Origin: Candidatus Gastranaerophilales bacterium
GTDB taxonomy: Bacteria > Cyanobacteriota > Vampirovibrionia > Gastranaerophilales > Gastranaerophilaceae
Length of the DNA: 64,000 nt
Direction: 5' to 3'
Assembly: GCA_944324825.1 (NCBI GenBank)
Contig: CALUXU010000006.1
Span: 104,790 to 168,789, forward strand
The notes under the pieces are model-generated. The model was not told the DNA's origin, did not search any database, and saw only the letters and a list, made by a program, of their open reading frames with translations. Both the position numbers and the translations under genes were made by a program. Shown piece after piece: positions 60,475 to 64,000 of the stretch; position 1 is the stretch's first letter; every line of letters begins with the position of its first letter.

Positions 60475-63054
60475 TTATTTTGTAGTAACGATTGATGTCG
60501 TATAATTGTTTTTGAAATATTTATTCGCAACTTCTACTATATCAGAAACCGTCACGGCTTTTATCAATTTTTCATACTCATCAATAAATCCGTACCCTCT
60601 GTCTGATGCCTCAAACCATCCGATTGTAGTGGCTTTATCGTTATTTGTTTCAAGAGCAATAACGAACTCGCCCAACAAGCGTTCTTTTGCTTCTTTAAGC
60701 TCTTTACCGCTGACAAATTGTGTCTTGAATTTTTCAATTTCATTCAGCATTTTTTGCTTTGCTCTCGCAGCAGTCTTTGGATTTGTACCGACATAAACAT
60801 TAAAAGATCCTGCCAAAACATTCGGGCTGTAAGAAGAACCAACTTGATAAGCAAGCCCTTCCTGCTCTCTTATGCTTCTAAATAATCTGGAGCTCATGCC
60901 GGACCCTAAGATAGTATTCATAACCTCTAATGTGGCATAATCTTTTATATTATTAACTCCGTTCACCTGCCAGCCTAAAATTACCCAGGCAGTTTGCTGG
61001 TTATCCGCCTTTTTAACAACCTGTGTTTGAGAAGTCAGTTTAGGAATTGAATACTTGTTATAATCAAATTTACCCTGTGAGGAAGAAGAAAACATATTTC
61101 CAAACTTGTTCACAAGAGTATCGGTATCAACTTTTCCGTTAACTGAAATAACAATATTATCAGGATTTAAAATCTTCGCCTGATATGACTTTATATCTTC
61201 TCGGGTTACATGCGGCAAGGATTTTTCCAGCAAAGTATACGAGGTTGAATAAACCGAATCCTTATATATATGTGATTTGTATCCGTCAATCGCCAGGTTT
61301 AAAGGATTATCTCTGTTTTGCTTAATCTTATTCATCAATATAGTTCTGTCTTTTTCAATATCAATATCATCAAATGATGAATTGTTAAGCATATCACTCA
61401 ATAAATCTAGCGCCGTTTCAACCTGATTCTTTGTAGTCAAAACATTTATATTAAAACTGTCAGCATTTGGAGAAAACGTTATATTAATTCCGTTTTCGTC
61501 CAATGCCTTTGCAAGTTCTATTGCGGAATACTGTTTTGTACCCTTCATTAATAAATCGGCAAACATTCTGCTTGTACCGCGCTTAGCTTCAAGAAAATTC
61601 CCGCCCTTTGCAAATATTGCAATTGCAACAATATCATTGTATTCATTATCCGCCACAAGTAATGTCGCATTATTATCTAATACATACTTTTTAGTATTAT
61701 CATTTGATGATATCAGCTTTGCAGTATGATTTTTTGAAGAGGAATTCACCTGAGCCGAATTCTTCTGATTTTCAGGCAAAACAAGCGATATTGCACTGTT
61801 ATTCTTAGTTAAATACTTATTTGCAACACGTTTAACATCTTGTGCCGTTACTTTATTAATTCTGTTTAAATACTCATTATAATAACTGCTGCCGCCGGTT
61901 AAAGTAATTATGTACCCCAACTCCTGAGCAATATTCGAAACAGATTCTCTTGAATAGTAAGTATCCGTTTCGATAATCTTCTTTGCAATCTTTAAATCAT
62001 CTTCACTGACTCCGGATTCCTTAATTTTATTTATCTCTGTAAAAATTGCATTCTCAACCTTTTGTGCATTTTGCGGCTGGAAACTTGAGTTAACTATAAA
62101 TACCCCGTCGTCCTTCATCGTCGAATTTGATGCAGAAATAGATGTAACCAACTGTTTTTGTTCTTTTAAAGATTGATACAGCTTTGAAGATTGACCGTCA
62201 CCGAGAATCGTTGCCAAAACATCCAATGCATAAGTATCACTTGATGAAATATCCGCAGAGCGGAAACCCATCATCATATACCCGACCTGTGTCGGCATAT
62301 ATCTGATATTACGTTTTTGTGAGGTTAAGAATTTCTCCTTCTTAAAATTATTTACAACAGCTTTTTTATACGGAGTATTAAAATTCTGTTTTACAACCTC
62401 CATAACATGTTCAGGATTAACATCCCCTATGATCAATGTCGTCATGTTAGACGGTGTGTAATATTTTTTATAATAATTAAGTATCGTTTCTCGACTTACA
62501 TTCTCAACAACCTTCGCTGAACCGATAACCTTTCTCTTATAAGGATGCGATGTATACAAAAGCTCGTTCAAATTCTCATAACATATACTTGAAGGGTTAT
62601 TAGCATCTTTCGCAATCTCTTCTAACACAACTTTTCTTTCTTTTTCCATCTCCTTGCGAGGAATTTGAGGATTCAAAAGCATATCGGCATGCAATCCCAA
62701 CGCCGTATCAAAATATTTAGAAGAAATAGTTATATAGTAATGAGTAAAATCCTTACTCGTTGCAGCATTTGTCAAAGCCCCTTTTGATTCCAAAATCTTA
62801 TCAAATTCACCTGTCGGGTGTTTCTCAGTCCCCTTAAAGAACAAATGTTCCAAGAAATGAGAAATACCACTGTTTGAATCATTCTCATTGATTGAGCCGG
62901 TTCTAATCCATGTATCAATAGTTACAATAGGGTTATTCTTAACCTGTTCAATGACAATTGTCTGACCGTTATCCAACTTATAAGTCGAAATATCACCGGC
63001 AAAACAAACCGAGCCAATAAATACCAAGACAAATGCTAATAAAACTCTTTTCAT
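60475..63054 (-). CDS. Tandem M16 metallopeptidase, exported
   Basis: A signal peptide (RVLLAFVLVFIGSVCFAG) leads two M16 peptidase domains of about 420 residues each. The first has the inverted zinc motif HFLEH at 66-70, with the distant Glu in KVVLEEIAKDANNPSS. The second lacks the zinc motif and is probably the inactive half, as in other two-domain pitrilysin-type enzymes. It would degrade peptides in the periplasm. A GGAG site lies eight bases before the ATG. It heads the unit with rsmE and cca. 859 residues is usual for a fused two-domain form. Confidence 0.92.
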   Translation of the reverse strand: MKRVLLAFVLVFIGSVCFAGDISTYKLDNGQTIVIEQVKNNPIVTIDTWIRTGSINENDSNSGISHFLEHLFFKGTEKHPTGEFDKILESKGALTNAATSKDFTHYYITISSKYFDTALGLHADMLLNPQIPRKEMEKERKVVLEEIAKDANNPSSICYENLNELLYTSHPYKRKVIGSAKVVENVSRETILNYYKKYYTPSNMTTLIIGDVNPEHVMEVVKQNFNTPYKKAVVNNFKKEKFLTSQKRNIRYMPTQVGYMMMGFRSADISSSDTYALDVLATILGDGQSSKLYQSLKEQKQLVTSISASNSTMKDDGVFIVNSSFQPQNAQKVENAIFTEINKIKESGVSEDDLKIAKKIIETDTYYSRESVSNIAQELGYIITLTGGSSYYNEYLNRINKVTAQDVKRVANKYLTKNNSAISLVLPENQKNSAQVNSSSKNHTAKLISSNDNTKKYVLDNNATLLVADNEYNDIVAIAIFAKGGNFLEAKRGTSRMFADLLMKGTKQYSAIELAKALDENGINITFSPNADSFNINVLTTKNQVETALDLLSDMLNNSSFDDIDIEKDRTILMNKIKQNRDNPLNLAIDGYKSHIYKDSVYSTSYTLLEKSLPHVTREDIKSYQAKILNPDNIVISVNGKVDTDTLVNKFGNMFSSSSQGKFDYNKYSIPKLTSQTQVVKKADNQQTAWVILGWQVNGVNNIKDYATLEVMNTILGSGMSSRLFRSIREQEGLAYQVGSSYSPNVLAGSFNVYVGTNPKTAARAKQKMLNEIEKFKTQFVSGKELKEAKERLLGEFVIALETNNDKATTIGWFEASDRGYGFIDEYEKLIKAVTVSDIVEVANKYFKNNYTTSIVTTK

Positions 63055-63120
63055 ATAACTAACTCCATAACTATAATTTCAATTAACATCATAGAGTTAT
63101 TATATTAAAATTTCAAGAAA

Positions 63121-63498
63121 TTAATATTCCTGAACGAATTCTGCACCGTCATCAATTCTGGTTTTTACTTTTTTAAGTTTCCCTTCTTCATCATAGATAA
63201 AATCGGAAATTGCCGTATAATCACCAATACCGTAATTTGAACGATAAATTTCTCTTATCGGCTGACCTTGTTCGTTATAATAAATATGAGATTTAAGTTT
63301 ACCGTCATTGTGAAGAAAATCTACTTGTATCGGTTTGTTACCTTCATCAAACTTTTGGATATAAACGTTGCGTTTATATTTATGTTGGATTTTTGGCTGG
63401 AACTTCAAACTTTCTATCTCAGCATCAACAACTTTATTTACATTATATCTTTCTGAAATAATACTGTTTGTTGCATATCTGTGTTGTCTGTTTCCCAT
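63121..63498 (-). CDS. Hypothetical 125-aa beta-repeat protein
   Basis: The protein has two or three short YD/RHS-like beta units (VDFLHNDGKLKSHIYYNEQ, GQPIREIYRSNYGIGD, FIYDEEGKLKKVKT) and a basic N terminus (GNRQHRYATNSIISERY). No signal peptide or catalytic set is visible, so this is not a full RHS toxin. GGGGA lies seven bases before the ATG. It is followed by a 66-bp gap and the M16 gene on the same strand. Its function is unknown. Confidence 0.7.
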   Translation of the reverse strand: MGNRQHRYATNSIISERYNVNKVVDAEIESLKFQPKIQHKYKRNVYIQKFDEGNKPIQVDFLHNDGKLKSHIYYNEQGQPIREIYRSNYGIGDYTAISDFIYDEEGKLKKVKTRIDDGAEFVQEY

Positions 63499-63748
63499 AT
63501 CTTAATCCCCAAAAATAACTTAAACTTAATCCCTGATATTTTTATAAAGTATTTTAGTACAAAAAAATTGCCTAAATCTATACATTGTTTACGTTTTGTT
63601 AAAATATGTAACAAAAATATCAAAGGTATGCAATTTATATATATCAAAATACTTTATATATATGTAAGCAATGAGCTTAGAAAAAAGATTTCATACATAA
63701 CCTACACACACTAACCTTCTACACACGAGGAATTACACAAAAAATTCC

Positions 63749-63776
63749 AACCTTCCTTTTTCGGAAGGTTTTTTTT
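63749..63776. terminator. Bidirectional intrinsic terminator
   Basis: AACCTTCC (63749-63756) and GGAAGGTT (63763-63770) form an 8-bp stem with a T-rich loop, followed by TTTTTT. The left flank gives a T run on the minus strand too. No gene to be terminated is visible on the plus strand between 63499 and 63748, which is AT-rich with no supported gene. Confidence 0.85.
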
Positions 63777-63789
63777 GTGCTTTTTTTAT

Positions 63790-64000
63790 CATGTTACGAC
63801 CATCTTCCGGTTTGGTTTATTATTCCACACTAAACCTGTAACTACAAAACCTCACCACCAAACCATTCTGTTCATTTAGCATTTTTTTATCATGTTACGA
63901 CCATCTTCCGGTTTGGTTTATTATTCCACACTAAATCTGTAACTACAAAACCTCACCACCAAACCATTCTGTTCATTTAGCATTTTTTTATCATGTTACG
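63790..64000. repeat. 101-bp tandem repeat array (continues past the window)
   Basis: Units start CATGTTACGACCATCTTCC at 63790, 63891 and 63992, so the period is 101 bp. Units 1 and 2 differ at one position only (CTAAACC versus CTAAATC). Unit 3 is cut by the window edge. Each unit holds TTGGTTT and AAACCA words that can pair. No coding frame spans the array. Confidence 0.9.

Noticed and set aside
63790..64000. CRISPR array
   Set aside because: The period is 101 bp with no alternating unique spacers; whole units are repeated. No cas genes are seen in the window.

Overview
The window looks like a chromosomal contig from an AT-rich, double-membraned gut bacterium, most likely a Gastranaerophilales (Melainabacteria, Vampirovibrionia) lineage. 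This is an inference. The supports are low GC, an LptD/OstA-like outer-membrane protein, an AsmA-like giant, a periplasmic tandem M16 peptidase, an orphan MlaE-type permease, and several unknown proteins with a short N-terminal F-x-G-type signature that I associate with this group. No 16S gene is present to prove it.

Region 1 (1-1.9 kb) is core genome: queA (cut by the window edge) and yidC on the minus strand, then a tRNA-Asn(GTT) on the plus strand. Region 2 (1.9 to about 28.1 kb, possibly to 31.7 kb) is an integrated mobile element. A large serine recombinase abuts the tRNA-Asn, and the end of its gene is antisense to the tRNA 3' half. A 17-bp copy of the tRNA 3' end recurs at 31721-31737. 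The element carries a phage-like adenine methyltransferase, a cassette of small unknown genes separated by similar GGGG/CCCC hairpins, a small serine resolvase, a Fic protein, two ribbon-helix-helix-type mini-genes, a 12.5-kb defence operon (10.4-23.0 kb), a secreted YDxYG-repeat protein, a HigBA toxin-antitoxin pair, and a plasmid-like replication module (24.3-27.9 kb).

The defence operon is the main find. One minus-strand transcript encodes a PAPS-reductase-like ATP pyrophosphatase (SspD type), a DUF4007 protein (SspB type), a 1214-aa P-loop ATPase (SspC position) and a cysteine desulfurase (SspA type). Together these match a single-strand DNA phosphorothioation (Ssp) module. The same transcript continues into a PLD-nuclease/SF2-helicase fusion, a 60-aa protein, a DndD-like SMC-type ATPase and a 182-aa protein, which probably form the restriction arm. 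An intrinsic terminator follows the last gene.

Region 3 (28.1-33.7 kb) is a scar zone: a gene remnant, four copies or part-copies of a dispersed repeat, a pdxA gene truncated by one of them, lineage-type unknown proteins, two 60-bp direct repeats starting with a tRNA 3' end, and two GC-rich, strongly foldable DNA islands. Region 4 (33.7-64 kb) is ordinary chromosome: rsmG, an ATPase-TPR protein, an envelope operon (EnvC-like, LptD-like, class II aldolase), AsmA, a solute-binding protein, a C-GCAxxG-C-C protein, a formyltransferase, endonuclease IV, twin APC permeases, glyQ, ilvE, MlaE, a CCA-adding enzyme, rsmE and M16. The right edge enters a 101-bp tandem repeat array.
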